A stretch of DNA of 22,806 nucleotides from an uncultured Planctomycetaceae bacterium (GTDB taxonomy: Bacteria; Planctomycetota; Planctomycetia; Pirellulales; Pirellulaceae). Shown in pieces: positions 1-8,304 of the stretch. The stretch is from NCBI GenBank assembly GCA_903927685.1, contig CAIYOB010000448.1:1-22806 (forward strand). Direction: 5' to 3'. The position numbers were made by a program, and so were the translations under genes. The notes below the pieces were generated by a model that ran no database searches, was not told the origin of the DNA, and saw only the letters and a program-made list of their open reading frames with translations. Within the stretch, counting starts at the first letter, position 1. The number at the start of each line of letters is the position of its first letter.

Positions 1-429
1 ACCGACGGCCGGCAAGATCGGTTGGTCCGCCGGGCGCTGCCAGGCATCACGGCTGGTCCATGACCGGTGATAGCGCACGGGCTTGAACCAGGGATGATCA
101 ATCGGCGTGACGCCAAACTGCTCCGCGATCTCGCGCTCGAAAAGATGCACTTGGGGACAGCGTGGAGTCAGAGAGGGGAACCGGCCGTCCTCGATCACCG
201 CTCGTGCCAGATGCAATTCGCTGTGTTCATCCTCCGCCAGAACAATGAACAATTGGGGACATGGTTCGCCCTCGATCTGGGCGGCGAACAACGACGCCAC
301 GCGCCAGCCGGACGCAACCGCTTCCAGGGTGGTGCGCGCCAGCAGGTCCAGGGTCAGCGAGGGCACCGCCTCCAGCTCGATCGCCCGGCCGTTGGTTAGG
401 GGCGCGAGGTTGCGCGGCAGTTGGGTCAT
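1..429 (-). CDS. HyfG/HycE-like subunit, N-terminal NuoC-like part (partial)
   Basis: The minus-strand reading frame stays open for 143 codons and runs off the window, so only the N-terminus is seen. It begins MTQLPRNLAPLT and contains LHLARAVIEDGRFPSL, then LFEREIAEQFGV and HPWFKPVRYHRSW. This is the layout of the NuoC-like 30-kDa domain at the front of HyfG/HycE large subunits of group 4 hydrogenases and of complex I NuoC. In such complexes this domain faces the cytoplasm and links the catalytic part to the membrane arm. The ATG overlaps the upstream hyfF stop (ATGA, 426-429), and GGAG lies 8 nt before the start. The nickel-ligand cysteine motifs of the large subunit would lie beyond the window. 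The call could therefore be a true hydrogenase large subunit, a cysteine-less Ehr-type relative, or a stand-alone NuoC-like protein. Confidence 0.8.
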   Translation of the reverse strand, partial: MTQLPRNLAPLTNGRAIELEAVPSLTLDLLARTTLEAVASGWRVASLFAAQIEGEPCPQLFIVLAEDEHSELHLARAVIEDGRFPSLTPRCPQVHLFEREIAEQFGVTPIDHPWFKPVRYHRSWTSRDAWQRPADQPILPAVG

Positions 430-1859
430 GGCCGGATCTCCAGATAATGGACGGCGTCGTTGAGCAAGCTGCTCAAAGGCCCGGGAATATACAGCCCCAG
501 GAGCAGCACCAGAACCATAAAACCGATGACGGGTGCCACGGTGAACCAACCGTCGCGGTAGGGACTCTGGCGAACTTCGGCGGGCGGACGGCCCTGGACA
601 ACCTGCAGTACGGTGGCCCCCATCCCGATGAACACGACCAACAACAGGAACAGAAAGACCCCCGCCGCGACAAACCGCCCCGCCTCAAATGCCCCGTTGA
701 GGATGGCGAACTCACTCATGAACGGACCGAACGGAGGCGACCCGGTGATGGCGAGAAAGCCAACCAGAAACAGCCACCCCGAGAGGGGCAAACGCCGGAT
801 GGCGCCACGTACCTGGTCGGTACTCTTGCTGGCATACGCGCGGTGGATGTTCCCGGCAGAAAGGAACAGCACGCCCTTGGTCATGCCGTTGGTGCTGACA
901 TGTAGTAACGTGCCAAATATCGCGGGTGCGCCAATCCCCAATCCCAGCGAGAGGATGCCCATGTGCTCGACACTGGAGTACGCCAGCATTCTCTTGAAGT
1001 CGCGCTGGCCGACCATGAAAACTCCGGCGACCGCCATGGACAGCAGGCCCATCGCCAGCAGCAACCGGGAAGCGTAAGCACTCTCGCCCGCGGCACCGCA
1101 GATATGGTAGACCCGCAGCAAGGCCAGGAAGGCGCAATTCGTCACGCCGCCCGCCAGGATGGCCCCGACAACTCCCGGGGCCTCGCCATAGGCGTCCGGT
1201 TTCCAGGTGTGCATCGGGGCCAGTCCCATCTTGGTGCCGTATCCGACCAGCAGGAGTACGAATGCGGCGTGCAACCAAGGCTTGGACAGCTGGGGGGCGT
1301 GCAACAGCAAGTTCTCAAAGGTCAGGGCGGGGTCCACGCCCGCGTGCAGCGCTGCATAGGCCAGGAAGAAGGTTCCCAGCAAGGCCAAGGCGATGCCGAC
1401 GGATCCGACCATCAGGTACTTCCACGTCGCTTCGATACTGTGTTGGGTGCGGTTGAAGTAGATCAACGGTGCGGTGACCAGCGTGGTCGCTTCCATCCCG
1501 ACCCACATGAGCCCCAAGTGGTGCGACCACGTCACCAAGCTCATCGTGCCCAGGAACGACAACAGGCACACGCAGAAAACACAATTGGACCGCTCCTGCC
1601 GGTGGTGCAAGTAGCCGACGGCGTAGATCGCGCACAACAGATAGAGCACACTGACCTGGAGCAGGATAATGCGGCCGGGAGGATCGAGCACCAGCCAGCC
1701 ATGGGCGCTGCCCAGCTCCGGACGCAGCAGCGCCAGCACGGTCAGCACCAGGTGCATCGCCCCGGCCAAGGGCAGCAGCCAAGGCCGGCCACGATTGGAC
1801 GGGACCACGGCGGCCACGGCGGCCAAGACCAGCGGCAGCAATATCAGTGCAAACGCCAT
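426..1859 (-). CDS. hyfF: HyfF-like proton-translocating membrane subunit (NuoN/ND4 family)
   Basis: This 477-aa polytopic membrane protein belongs to the antiporter-like (Proton_antipo_M) family and acts in the membrane arm of a hydrogenase-4 or formate-hydrogenlyase type complex. The family's charged residues are visible: Glu123 in WVGMEATTL, Lys210 in GYGTKMGLAPMH, and QRDFKRMLAYSSVEHMGI. The MHTWKPDAYGEAP segment after Lys210 is characteristic of HyfF rather than HyfB. It is slightly shorter than E. coli HyfF (about 526 aa). The start is supported by AAGGA 7 nt upstream, inside the end of hyfE, and only 3 nt separate the two genes. Its stop overlaps the hyfG-like start. I infer it is one of three pumping subunits encoded here. 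Confidence 0.92.
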   Translation of the reverse strand: MAFALILLPLVLAAVAAVVPSNRGRPWLLPLAGAMHLVLTVLALLRPELGSAHGWLVLDPPGRIILLQVSVLYLLCAIYAVGYLHHRQERSNCVFCVCLLSFLGTMSLVTWSHHLGLMWVGMEATTLVTAPLIYFNRTQHSIEATWKYLMVGSVGIALALLGTFFLAYAALHAGVDPALTFENLLLHAPQLSKPWLHAAFVLLLVGYGTKMGLAPMHTWKPDAYGEAPGVVGAILAGGVTNCAFLALLRVYHICGAAGESAYASRLLLAMGLLSMAVAGVFMVGQRDFKRMLAYSSVEHMGILSLGLGIGAPAIFGTLLHVSTNGMTKGVLFLSAGNIHRAYASKSTDQVRGAIRRLPLSGWLFLVGFLAITGSPPFGPFMSEFAILNGAFEAGRFVAAGVFLFLLLVVFIGMGATVLQVVQGRPPAEVRQSPYRDGWFTVAPVIGFMVLVLLLGLYIPGPLSSLLNDAVHYLEIRP

Positions 1860-1862
1860 GAG

Positions 1863-2504
1863 TTATTCCTTGAGCGTGACCAATCGACGTGTGTCCATCG
1901 AGGAGAAAGCCGAGTTAATATGGTTCGTGATAATGCAAATAACGAAAATGCCGACGAACAGGTCCAGGAACACGCCGATTTCGACCACAAACGGCATGGC
2001 CTCGATCAGCAACATGCCGAAGATGAAGATTCCGTTTTCGAGCACCAGGTATCCGACGACCTGGGTCAGCGCCTTGTAGCGCGTCGTCAGCAGAATGAAC
2101 CCCGTCAGGATGGTCGCCATCGAGGCCGGAACCAGCAGCGAGCCGGTATGTTGGTCGATCAGGGGCAGTTGACTGGCGAAGATCAGGGAAAACGCCGTGG
2201 CTGCCGCCCCGAGGAGGATCGACGGCAGGAAACCGATCAACGGCTCGACCTCGCGCTTGATCTGGGCGTCACGCAGAGCCCGCGTCATGACCGCGGGGAT
2301 GGCATAGCTCTTTAGGGCAATGGCCACGACCGCGATCAGGATCGCTGAAAAACTCACGTGGGGGTGAACCAGAAACGGCAGGATGCCCAGCAGAGCCCCT
2401 TGCAGGGCCACGATGCGGATCACGGCCAGGATGCGGCTGGTGCCCAGCGTGAACAGGTTGATCCCCAAGACAATGATCAGCAGAGCGCTGAGTTGGTTGG
2501 TCAT
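1863..2504 (-). CDS. hyfE: HyfE-like small membrane subunit
   Basis: This 213-aa hydrophobic protein matches HyfE in size (E. coli HyfE is 216 aa) and position, between HyfC and HyfF. Its N-terminal part (QLSALLIIVLGINLFTLGTSR) and the later LVLENGIFIFGMLL segment, which carries a buried Glu, resemble the NuoK-related region of HyfE. I chose ATG at 2504 because GAGG lies 8 nt upstream. A GTG at 2513 would extend it by three residues and would overlap the hyfC stop as GTGA. It probably contributes a proton path in the membrane arm. Confidence 0.88.
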   Translation of the reverse strand: MTNQLSALLIIVLGINLFTLGTSRILAVIRIVALQGALLGILPFLVHPHVSFSAILIAVVAIALKSYAIPAVMTRALRDAQIKREVEPLIGFLPSILLGAAATAFSLIFASQLPLIDQHTGSLLVPASMATILTGFILLTTRYKALTQVVGYLVLENGIFIFGMLLIEAMPFVVEIGVFLDLFVGIFVICIITNHINSAFSSMDTRRLVTLKE

Positions 2505-2509
2505 GGTTG

Positions 2510-3418
2510 TCACCTCACCATCAGGATGAATCCGAAGCCACAGAACAGCGTAGCCGCTACGAGCAGGTACGGAACGTGACGCATCCGGAGACGCGCCATC
2601 ACCGACTCCACCACGCCGATGACGACCGCCAGGCCCGCCATCTCCAGGATGAACAGCAGCCAGTTCATCCAGGCCATTCCGGTGTGAAACGGCACGATCA
2701 CATGCAGGAGGAAGGCGCCCAGAATGAACAGCTTGAGCGAAGCTGAATAAAGGATCACACCCAGCAGCGGCCCGCTGTGGTCGAGTACCATGACCTCATG
2801 GATCATTGTCAGTTCCAGATGGGTGTTCGGGTCGTCCACCGGAATCCGGCAGGTTTCCGCCAGCAAGACGATGAACAGGCCGACGCCAACGCAGATCAAG
2901 GGCGCGACGACGGTCATGGCATAGCCCCCAGCGGGGCCATGGAGCATCCCGGTCAGCGAGAGGTCCCCCGAGGCCTTGACCAGCACCAGGAGCGCAAAGA
3001 ACAGCGCCGGTTCCGAGAGGCAGGCAAAGGAGACCTCTCGCGCCGCACCCATGCCTTCAAAGGGGGATCCCGTGTCCAACGCCGCGGCGGTGGTAAAGAA
3101 TCGGGCGAGCCCAAACAGGTAGGCAAACAGGATGAGGTCGCCGGTGAAACGGATCGGCGCGTCGAAGGCACTGAGGGGAATCAGAAGCCCCGCCAGAAGC
3201 ACCGTCGCCAAGGTGACGATGGGGCCGGCCCGGAAGACCCACGACGTGGTGTTACTGATCACCAACCCTTTGCGCATCAGTTTGGCCAGATCAAAATAGG
3301 TTTGCAGGACCGGAGGACCCACACGACCGGCAAACCGGGCCTTGGTCTTGTTGATCAGCCCCAGCAGCAGCGGCGGAAAGAAGAGCAGGAGTGCCAGATG
3401 AATGAGGATGTTGTTCAT
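2510..3418 (-). CDS. hyfC: HyfC-like membrane anchor subunit (NuoH family)
   Basis: This 302-aa integral membrane protein is the NuoH/HyfC/HycD homologue that anchors the catalytic module to the antiporter-like subunits. Signature segments are present in order: KTKARFAGRVGPP near residue 25, SPFEGMGAAREVSFA in the middle, and AETCRIPVDDPNTHLELTM followed by IHEVMVLDHSGP. The last two match the acidic loop of the family. The ATG at 3418 overlaps the hyfB stop (ATGA at 3415-3418), with AAGGGG 9 nt upstream. The frame stays open further upstream only as an antisense-like reading through hyfB, so the short start is right. Its end meets hyfE within a few bases. Confidence 0.94.
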   Translation of the reverse strand: MNNILIHLALLLFFPPLLLGLINKTKARFAGRVGPPVLQTYFDLAKLMRKGLVISNTTSWVFRAGPIVTLATVLLAGLLIPLSAFDAPIRFTGDLILFAYLFGLARFFTTAAALDTGSPFEGMGAAREVSFACLSEPALFFALLVLVKASGDLSLTGMLHGPAGGYAMTVVAPLICVGVGLFIVLLAETCRIPVDDPNTHLELTMIHEVMVLDHSGPLLGVILYSASLKLFILGAFLLHVIVPFHTGMAWMNWLLFILEMAGLAVVIGVVESVMARLRMRHVPYLLVAATLFCGFGFILMVR

Positions 3419-5409
3419 GGCATAGTTCCCCTTGCGCCCCACAGGAGCAACACGAGCACCGTCACCAGGATGTAGAGCACGTAGTATTGTGTCTGGCCCT
3501 GCTGAAATACGCGGGCCTTGGGCAGCAGCTGCCCCGCGAGAATAAACACGGGGGTGACCAGTCGATCCAAGACGGTGTCCGGCGTGAGGCTCTTGAACTG
3601 CGACTTCCGGGGGTGGATTCCCTCGACGTCCGGTTCGTGGCGTTGGGGCCAAACGAGGAACGTGAACAGTTCCCCCAGGATTTGCACAAACGAGGATCCC
3701 GTGTACTGCATCCGGGACGTCGGCTGGGCGTAGCCACAATCCCATGTTCCCGCCTTCCAAGTGGATCGCACCTTGCACAACACGCTCCAGACAAGCGTGC
3801 CCGCCGTCAGCAGTCCGAGGAGGCTCGCCCCCATCAGGGAGACCCAGTACAGCGGCGCCAGTTCGGCGATGAAATGGGGCGATGGGTCGGGTAGGGCCGT
3901 CCAAGACTGAGCCGCGCTCCCCAGGAGTGGCGCCGTGACCATCGGCAGCACACCCAAGCCGACGCAGCCCAACGCCAGGGCCGTCATGGGCAGCATCATT
4001 CCGGCCTGCGGGTCGTGTGCATGCTGGGCGGCGTCGCTGCGTGGCGTCCCGAGGAATACCGCGCCCAGGAACTTCACGAAACAAGCGACCGCCAAGGCAC
4101 CTATCAACGCCAGGCCAACGGCCGCCAGCGCCGCCGCTGCCATCGCCGAAGCCACACCGGGGCTCAAAGTGCGGAACAGACCGAGATAGAGGAGCCACTC
4201 GCTGACGAATCCGTTCAGCGGCGGGAGGGCACAGATGGCTACCGCTCCCACCACGAACAGGCTTGCGGTCCACGGCATCCGCTTGGCGAGTCCTCCCAGC
4301 CGGTCCAGCTCGCGGGTGCCTGCCGCATGAATGACCGACCCGGCGATAAGGAACAGCAAGGACTTGAAGAGGGCATGGTTCCAGACGTGCAACAAGGCGC
4401 TGCCCAGGCCGAGCACGACCCAATCCGCTCGGCCCTGCGCTCGGCCCAGCAACGCCAGTCCCAAGCCCATGGCGATGATGCCGATGTTTTCCACGCTGCT
4501 ATAGGCCAACAGTCGTTTGATGTCATGTTGGCTGATCGCAAAGGCGATGCCTGCAATTCCCGTCATCGCACCTACGGCCAACAACACGCCGCCCCACCAC
4601 GGCGCCGGGGCAGGCAGGATTGCGGTCATGCGCACGATCCCGTACACACCCATCTTGAGCATGACGCCCGACATCACCGCCGACACGTGACTGGGCGCGT
4701 TCGCGTGGGCGCCCGGCAGCCACACGTGCAGCGGCATCAGCCCAGCCTTGAAGCCGAAGCCGACGAGCGCCAGAACAAAGAGCGCCCCGCTCATCGTCGC
4801 CGGCAGCTGGGACGCCGGAGACAGCGCGAACGCCCCGGTGGCACGATGCCAGAGAGCAAACATGGCAATCAGGCTCAGTGTCCCGGCGTGCGTAGCGATC
4901 AAGTACACCCAGCCCGCCCGCCGGACCTCGGGGCTGCGTTCATCCGCGGTCGCCGCGAAGTAGGCCGCGATGGCCATCGCTTCCCAGGCCATCAGGAACA
5001 GCACACCGTCTCGCGCAATCACGACCAGGGCCATGGCGCCGGCGAGCAGCCCATAAAAGAGCCCCAGCCGACGGCCGTTCTCCGGATGCTCCGACTGTCT
5101 CCAATAGTCCAAGCCGTAGACAGCGCCAAGTGCGGGGATCACGAAGACCGGTGCCAGAAAGAAGACGCTCAGTGGATCGAGCGTTACGGCAAACTCGCCC
5201 CAAGGCAAGAACCAGGGCCCGCGCCAGGATGGCGGTGTTGTTTCAAGAATCGCAAAGCCCAGGCCACTCAAGCCCAAGAGGCTCCCCACAACCATCAGCA
5301 AGACCGTCAATCGCTGCCCAATCCGTGAGCGGAACGAGAGCAGGCACGCGGGCACGCCGCTGCTCACGAGGATCCCAATCGATCCAAGAACTAACCAGAC
5401 ACTCAACAT
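3415..5409 (-). CDS. hyfB: HyfB-like antiporter subunit, second tandem copy
   Basis: This 664-aa member of the ND5/MrpA/HyfB family is a large polytopic proton-conducting subunit (E. coli HyfB is about 672 aa). Family landmarks are Glu143 in AWEAMAIAAY, Lys221 in GFGFKAGLMPLHVWLP, Lys252 in SGVMLKMGVYG, and SQHDIKRLLAYSSVENIGI. The C-terminal extension carries GTWDCGYAQPTSRMQYTGSSF and VEGIHPR, diagnostic of HyfB. I chose the ATG at 5409 (MLSVWLV). An upstream in-frame start at 5454 would add 15 polar residues that do not look like family sequence, although the Shine-Dalgarno here is weak (AGAAGAA). It is closely similar along its length to the gene just upstream, from which 56 nt separate it. 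Confidence 0.93.
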   Translation of the reverse strand: MLSVWLVLGSIGILVSSGVPACLLSFRSRIGQRLTVLLMVVGSLLGLSGLGFAILETTPPSWRGPWFLPWGEFAVTLDPLSVFFLAPVFVIPALGAVYGLDYWRQSEHPENGRRLGLFYGLLAGAMALVVIARDGVLFLMAWEAMAIAAYFAATADERSPEVRRAGWVYLIATHAGTLSLIAMFALWHRATGAFALSPASQLPATMSGALFVLALVGFGFKAGLMPLHVWLPGAHANAPSHVSAVMSGVMLKMGVYGIVRMTAILPAPAPWWGGVLLAVGAMTGIAGIAFAISQHDIKRLLAYSSVENIGIIAMGLGLALLGRAQGRADWVVLGLGSALLHVWNHALFKSLLFLIAGSVIHAAGTRELDRLGGLAKRMPWTASLFVVGAVAICALPPLNGFVSEWLLYLGLFRTLSPGVASAMAAAALAAVGLALIGALAVACFVKFLGAVFLGTPRSDAAQHAHDPQAGMMLPMTALALGCVGLGVLPMVTAPLLGSAAQSWTALPDPSPHFIAELAPLYWVSLMGASLLGLLTAGTLVWSVLCKVRSTWKAGTWDCGYAQPTSRMQYTGSSFVQILGELFTFLVWPQRHEPDVEGIHPRKSQFKSLTPDTVLDRLVTPVFILAGQLLPKARVFQQGQTQYYVLYILVTVLVLLLWGARGTMP

Positions 5410-5465
5410 GAATTCTTCTTTCTGATGGCCTGGTGCGACGGCCCGCCTAGGCACCGAGCAAGATC

Positions 5466-7475
5466 TTAGAAAGCGAACACCCTTGCCAACAGCGCATCAA
5501 ACGGTAGGAGCGCCGCCAGCAGCACGATCACCGTGATCAGGATGTAGAGCACGTAATGCTGGGTAAGGCCTTGCTGATAGCGATGGAACCACCGGAAGCA
5601 ACGTTCTGCGGTCTGGCCCGTCGGCAACAGCACTCGGTCAAGGACCGGCTCATTCACATGGCTGTGCAGATCCGTCGCCCGCGGAAATATTCCCTCAACC
5701 TGTGGCAGGCGGGTTCGGGGGCGAAGCGCCCACCCGAACATCCCCACGACCATCTCCGCGAAGGACGAAGCGGTGTATTGCATGCGGCTGGTCGGACGGG
5801 CGTAGCCACAATCCCAGGTTCCGACAAGCCCAAGTGTGGATCTGCGACCGGCCCCAAAGGCGCTGATCACGATCATCAACACGACCAATGTCGCGGCCAT
5901 GACGCTCACGGTCCCCAACGGCGCCACCGCGCGGAGGGGAATGGTGGCTGCGCCCAGTTCGGGCATCCAGGCCGCGATTCCGGCGTCCAGGAGTGGAGCC
6001 ACGAGCAGCGGAGCCAAGCCGACCAGGACACAGGCAATCGCCAGAACCATCGCCGGGCCCCGCATCGACAGGGGGGCCTCGTGAGCCTGCGCTGCCCCCG
6101 GGGTGCGCGAATTGCCCAGGAACACGGCACCATACACTTTGACGAAGCACGCCACAGCCAGGGCGCCAACCATGGCTAAGACCGGCACCACCAGCAACAC
6201 CGCCGAACTCCCGCCGCCTTGCTCTGCGGCACTGCGCAGCAGTCCCAAGTAGACCAGCAACTCACTGACAAACCCATTCAGCGGAGGCAGGCCACAGATC
6301 GCCACCGCACCCACCAGGAAAAGCAGCGCGGTCCAGGGCATGGTCTTCGCCAGCCCGCCGAGGCGATCGATCTGCCGAGTGTGGGCACTGTGCAGCACGG
6401 AGCCGGCGCAAAGGAACAACAGCGACTTGAAGAAACTGTGATTCCAGACATGCAATAGACACCCCGCCAATCCCAATACTACCCATTCCGGGCGATGGAG
6501 CGACCGCCCCAGCATCGCGAGGCCCAGCCCCATCAGGATGATCCCGATGTTCTCGACGCTGTGGTAGGCCAGGAGCCGTTTGAGATCGTGCTGGCCGATG
6601 GCGAAAACAACGCCGAGCAGCGCGCTGCTCGCCGCCAGGAGCAGAATCAGAGCGCCCCATGCCGCGGGCGGGTTCGGCAGGAGCGACAGCATTCTCACGA
6701 GGCCATAGATACCGATCTTGAGCACCACGCCCGAGAGGATTGCCGAGACGTGGCTGGGGGCGTTCGCGTGCGCCGTGGGCAACCAAAAGTGCAGAGGCAT
6801 CATCCCGGCTTTCAGGCCAAACCCCAGCAATGCCAGGAAGAACAAGGCGTTCTTGACCCCCATACCCATCGTGTCCGGCGAGGCCGGCACCATGGCATCG
6901 GACCCCGTCGCCCAGCGCCACGACGCAAACAACGCAAACAACGTCAATGTGCCAACATGCGTGGCAATGAAGTAGATCCATCCCGCCTCACGACAATCGG
7001 CGCGGTGATCCTCGGTGCTGACAAGGAAGAACGCCGACAGTGCCATGACTTCCCACCCCAGCAGGAACACCAGCCCGCTTCGACTGACGAGCAGGAGCGC
7101 CATCCCGGCGATCAGCAACCCCCAGAACAGTCGCAGCTTCGTGCCGGACCTGACGTGCCGCCGCTGGGGCCAGTATCCCAGCCCATAAATCGATCCGAGG
7201 CCACCAACCAGGAACACGGGAACGAGGAAAAAAGCACTCAACGCGTCCACCGCCAGAACGGGGTGGCCACCCATCATGGTGAACGGCAAGACCAATGGAT
7301 CACCGTGGGGCCGCACCAGCCCCAGGCCGGCCCCCACGAGACCGGCCACGGCGGCTAACACCGTCATCGTCGCCGCAGTCCATTGACCCCAAGCGGAGCG
7401 CCGCGGGAGAAACAGCCCGAATAGGCCGCTGACTGCCATCACGAGGATCGCGACAAGGATCAGGACCAACGACAT
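5466..7475 (-). CDS. hyfB: HyfB-like antiporter subunit, first tandem copy
   Basis: This 669-aa polytopic protein is paralogous to the next gene. It has Glu142 (GWEVMALSAFF), Lys222 (GFGLKAGMMPLHFWLP), Lys253 (SGVVLKIGIYG), GQHDLKRLLAYHSVENIGI, Lys350 (HSFFKSLLFL), and the C-terminal GTWDCGYARPTSRMQYTASSF and VEGIFPR segments. Lys and Glu residues at these places form the proton path in this family. GGAG lies 5 nt before the ATG. It sits 36 nt after the EIIA-type regulator, so they are probably cotranscribed. The E. coli order is hyfA-B-C-D-E-F-G; here there is no hyfA or hyfD in view and hyfB occurs twice, so this copy may fill the HyfD position in the membrane arm. That last point is inference. 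Confidence 0.93.
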   Translation of the reverse strand: MSLVLILVAILVMAVSGLFGLFLPRRSAWGQWTAATMTVLAAVAGLVGAGLGLVRPHGDPLVLPFTMMGGHPVLAVDALSAFFLVPVFLVGGLGSIYGLGYWPQRRHVRSGTKLRLFWGLLIAGMALLLVSRSGLVFLLGWEVMALSAFFLVSTEDHRADCREAGWIYFIATHVGTLTLFALFASWRWATGSDAMVPASPDTMGMGVKNALFFLALLGFGLKAGMMPLHFWLPTAHANAPSHVSAILSGVVLKIGIYGLVRMLSLLPNPPAAWGALILLLAASSALLGVVFAIGQHDLKRLLAYHSVENIGIILMGLGLAMLGRSLHRPEWVVLGLAGCLLHVWNHSFFKSLLFLCAGSVLHSAHTRQIDRLGGLAKTMPWTALLFLVGAVAICGLPPLNGFVSELLVYLGLLRSAAEQGGGSSAVLLVVPVLAMVGALAVACFVKVYGAVFLGNSRTPGAAQAHEAPLSMRGPAMVLAIACVLVGLAPLLVAPLLDAGIAAWMPELGAATIPLRAVAPLGTVSVMAATLVVLMIVISAFGAGRRSTLGLVGTWDCGYARPTSRMQYTASSFAEMVVGMFGWALRPRTRLPQVEGIFPRATDLHSHVNEPVLDRVLLPTGQTAERCFRWFHRYQQGLTQHYVLYILITVIVLLAALLPFDALLARVFAF

Positions 7476-7511
7476 GCTTGCTCCGTTTGTGCCCGCCGGA
7501 CGCTGTGTGGG

Positions 7512-8234
7512 TTACTCCGTCACGGCTTCCCGATTGGCTTCCAAACCACCGCCGTGGGGCGTTGGAACTTTGGCTTCCGCCTGAGCCAGGAGCAGCATCA
7601 ACTCGTCACGGGAAGCCTGCCGCTTCAGCGCGGCGCGGAAATCGAGGTTCTGAAGCACAAAACTCAGCCGCGAGAGCATATGCAGATGCGCCCGTACGGT
7701 CGGGCTGATGAGGGCAAAGAGCGTGGTCACGGGTTGGCCGTCAATGGCTCCAAAAGGAATGGGGTTGTCGAGAAAGCAGAGCGCGATCAGCGGCTTGGTG
7801 ACATGTAACACGATGGGGTTACGGACGTGAGGAATGGCGATGCCGTCGCCGATGCCCGTTGAACCCAGAGACTCGCGCGCCAGCAGCACCTGAAAAAGAA
7901 ACTCCCGATCCACTTCCTCGGGAAGTTTGATGACATCCATTAAGGCACGCAGGACGGACGGCTTGTCCTTTCCCCCTAGCCGATAGGCCACGCCGCCCGC
8001 CTGGATCGCCTCCGTCAGGGTCGGCAGCGGCGTTTGGGGCGACTCTGTCTCGAAGAAAATCTCCGGCGAGACTTGGATCCGCCGGGAGGTCGCCCATTCC
8101 AGCAGCTCAGCGCGGTTGAAACGCATCTGCTCGTTGACCCGGTAAACCGGGATGATCTCCTGCTTGATCCAGCGGTAGATGCTCTTTTCGGAGACATTGA
8201 GGAGCCGGGCGGCGTCTCGTACGGTCAGATTCAT
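7512..8234 (-). CDS. HTH (excisionase/MerR-like) - PTS EIIA type-2 fusion regulator
   Basis: This 240-aa protein has two visible parts. Residues 1-53 (LTVRDAARLLNVSEKSIYRWIKQ, then RFNRAELLEWA) form a winged helix-turn-helix of the excisionase/HTH_17 kind. Residues about 73-225 form a PtsN-like EIIA domain with RESLGSTGIGDGIAIPH and GAIDGQPV. His136 in the AIPH motif matches the phosphorylated histidine of EIIA-Ntr proteins. No transport domain is present, so a regulatory role is inferred: DNA binding controlled by PTS phosphorylation. The ATG at 8234 has AAGGAG 9 nt upstream and lies just after a sigma70-like promoter. A longer frame from 8324 would start upstream of that promoter and is less likely. 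It leads the hyf-like operon, 36 nt before the first hyfB. Confidence 0.9.
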   Translation of the reverse strand: MNLTVRDAARLLNVSEKSIYRWIKQEIIPVYRVNEQMRFNRAELLEWATSRRIQVSPEIFFETESPQTPLPTLTEAIQAGGVAYRLGGKDKPSVLRALMDVIKLPEEVDREFLFQVLLARESLGSTGIGDGIAIPHVRNPIVLHVTKPLIALCFLDNPIPFGAIDGQPVTTLFALISPTVRAHLHMLSRLSFVLQNLDFRAALKRQASRDELMLLLAQAEAKVPTPHGGGLEANREAVTE

Positions 8235-8264
8235 GAGCGGCAACTCCTTTGTGATCCCGCCAGG

Positions 8265-8293
8265 AGTATCGTCGAGAAGTCCTAAGAAGTCAA
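8265..8293 (-). promoter_or_regulatory. sigma70-like promoter of the regulator-hyf operon
   Basis: On the minus strand TTGACT (8293-8288) is followed by a 17-nt spacer and GATACT (8270-8265). This predicts a transcript start around 8258, a leader of about 25 nt containing AAGGAG, and the ATG at 8234. Match to consensus is 5/6 at -35 and 4/6 at -10. Confidence 0.55.
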
Positions 8294-8304
8294 TAGAAGT
8301 CAAT
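8275..8304. repeat. three 10-bp direct repeats over the -35 element
   Basis: AGAAGTC occurs at 8275, 8285 and 8295, exactly 10 bp apart. The second and third copies share the full decamer AGAAGTCAAT. On the coding strand of the operon the repeat reads ATTGACTTCT, so its TTGACT forms the -35 box. One-helical-turn spacing suits a row of protein-binding sites on one DNA face; possible autoregulation by the adjacent HTH-EIIA protein is inference. Confidence 0.6.

Noticed and set aside
963..2315. 450-codon open frame on the plus strand
   Set aside because: Antisense across hyfF and hyfE; Gln/His/Arg-rich low-complexity translation and it spans two real genes.
3419..4423. N-terminal extension of HyfC upstream of 3418
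   Set aside because: The extension reads through hyfB in another frame and is not protein-like; the ATG at 3418 overlaps the hyfB stop and fits the family N-terminus.
4015..5328. 437-codon open frame on the plus strand
   Set aside because: Antisense to the second hyfB copy; no recognisable motif.
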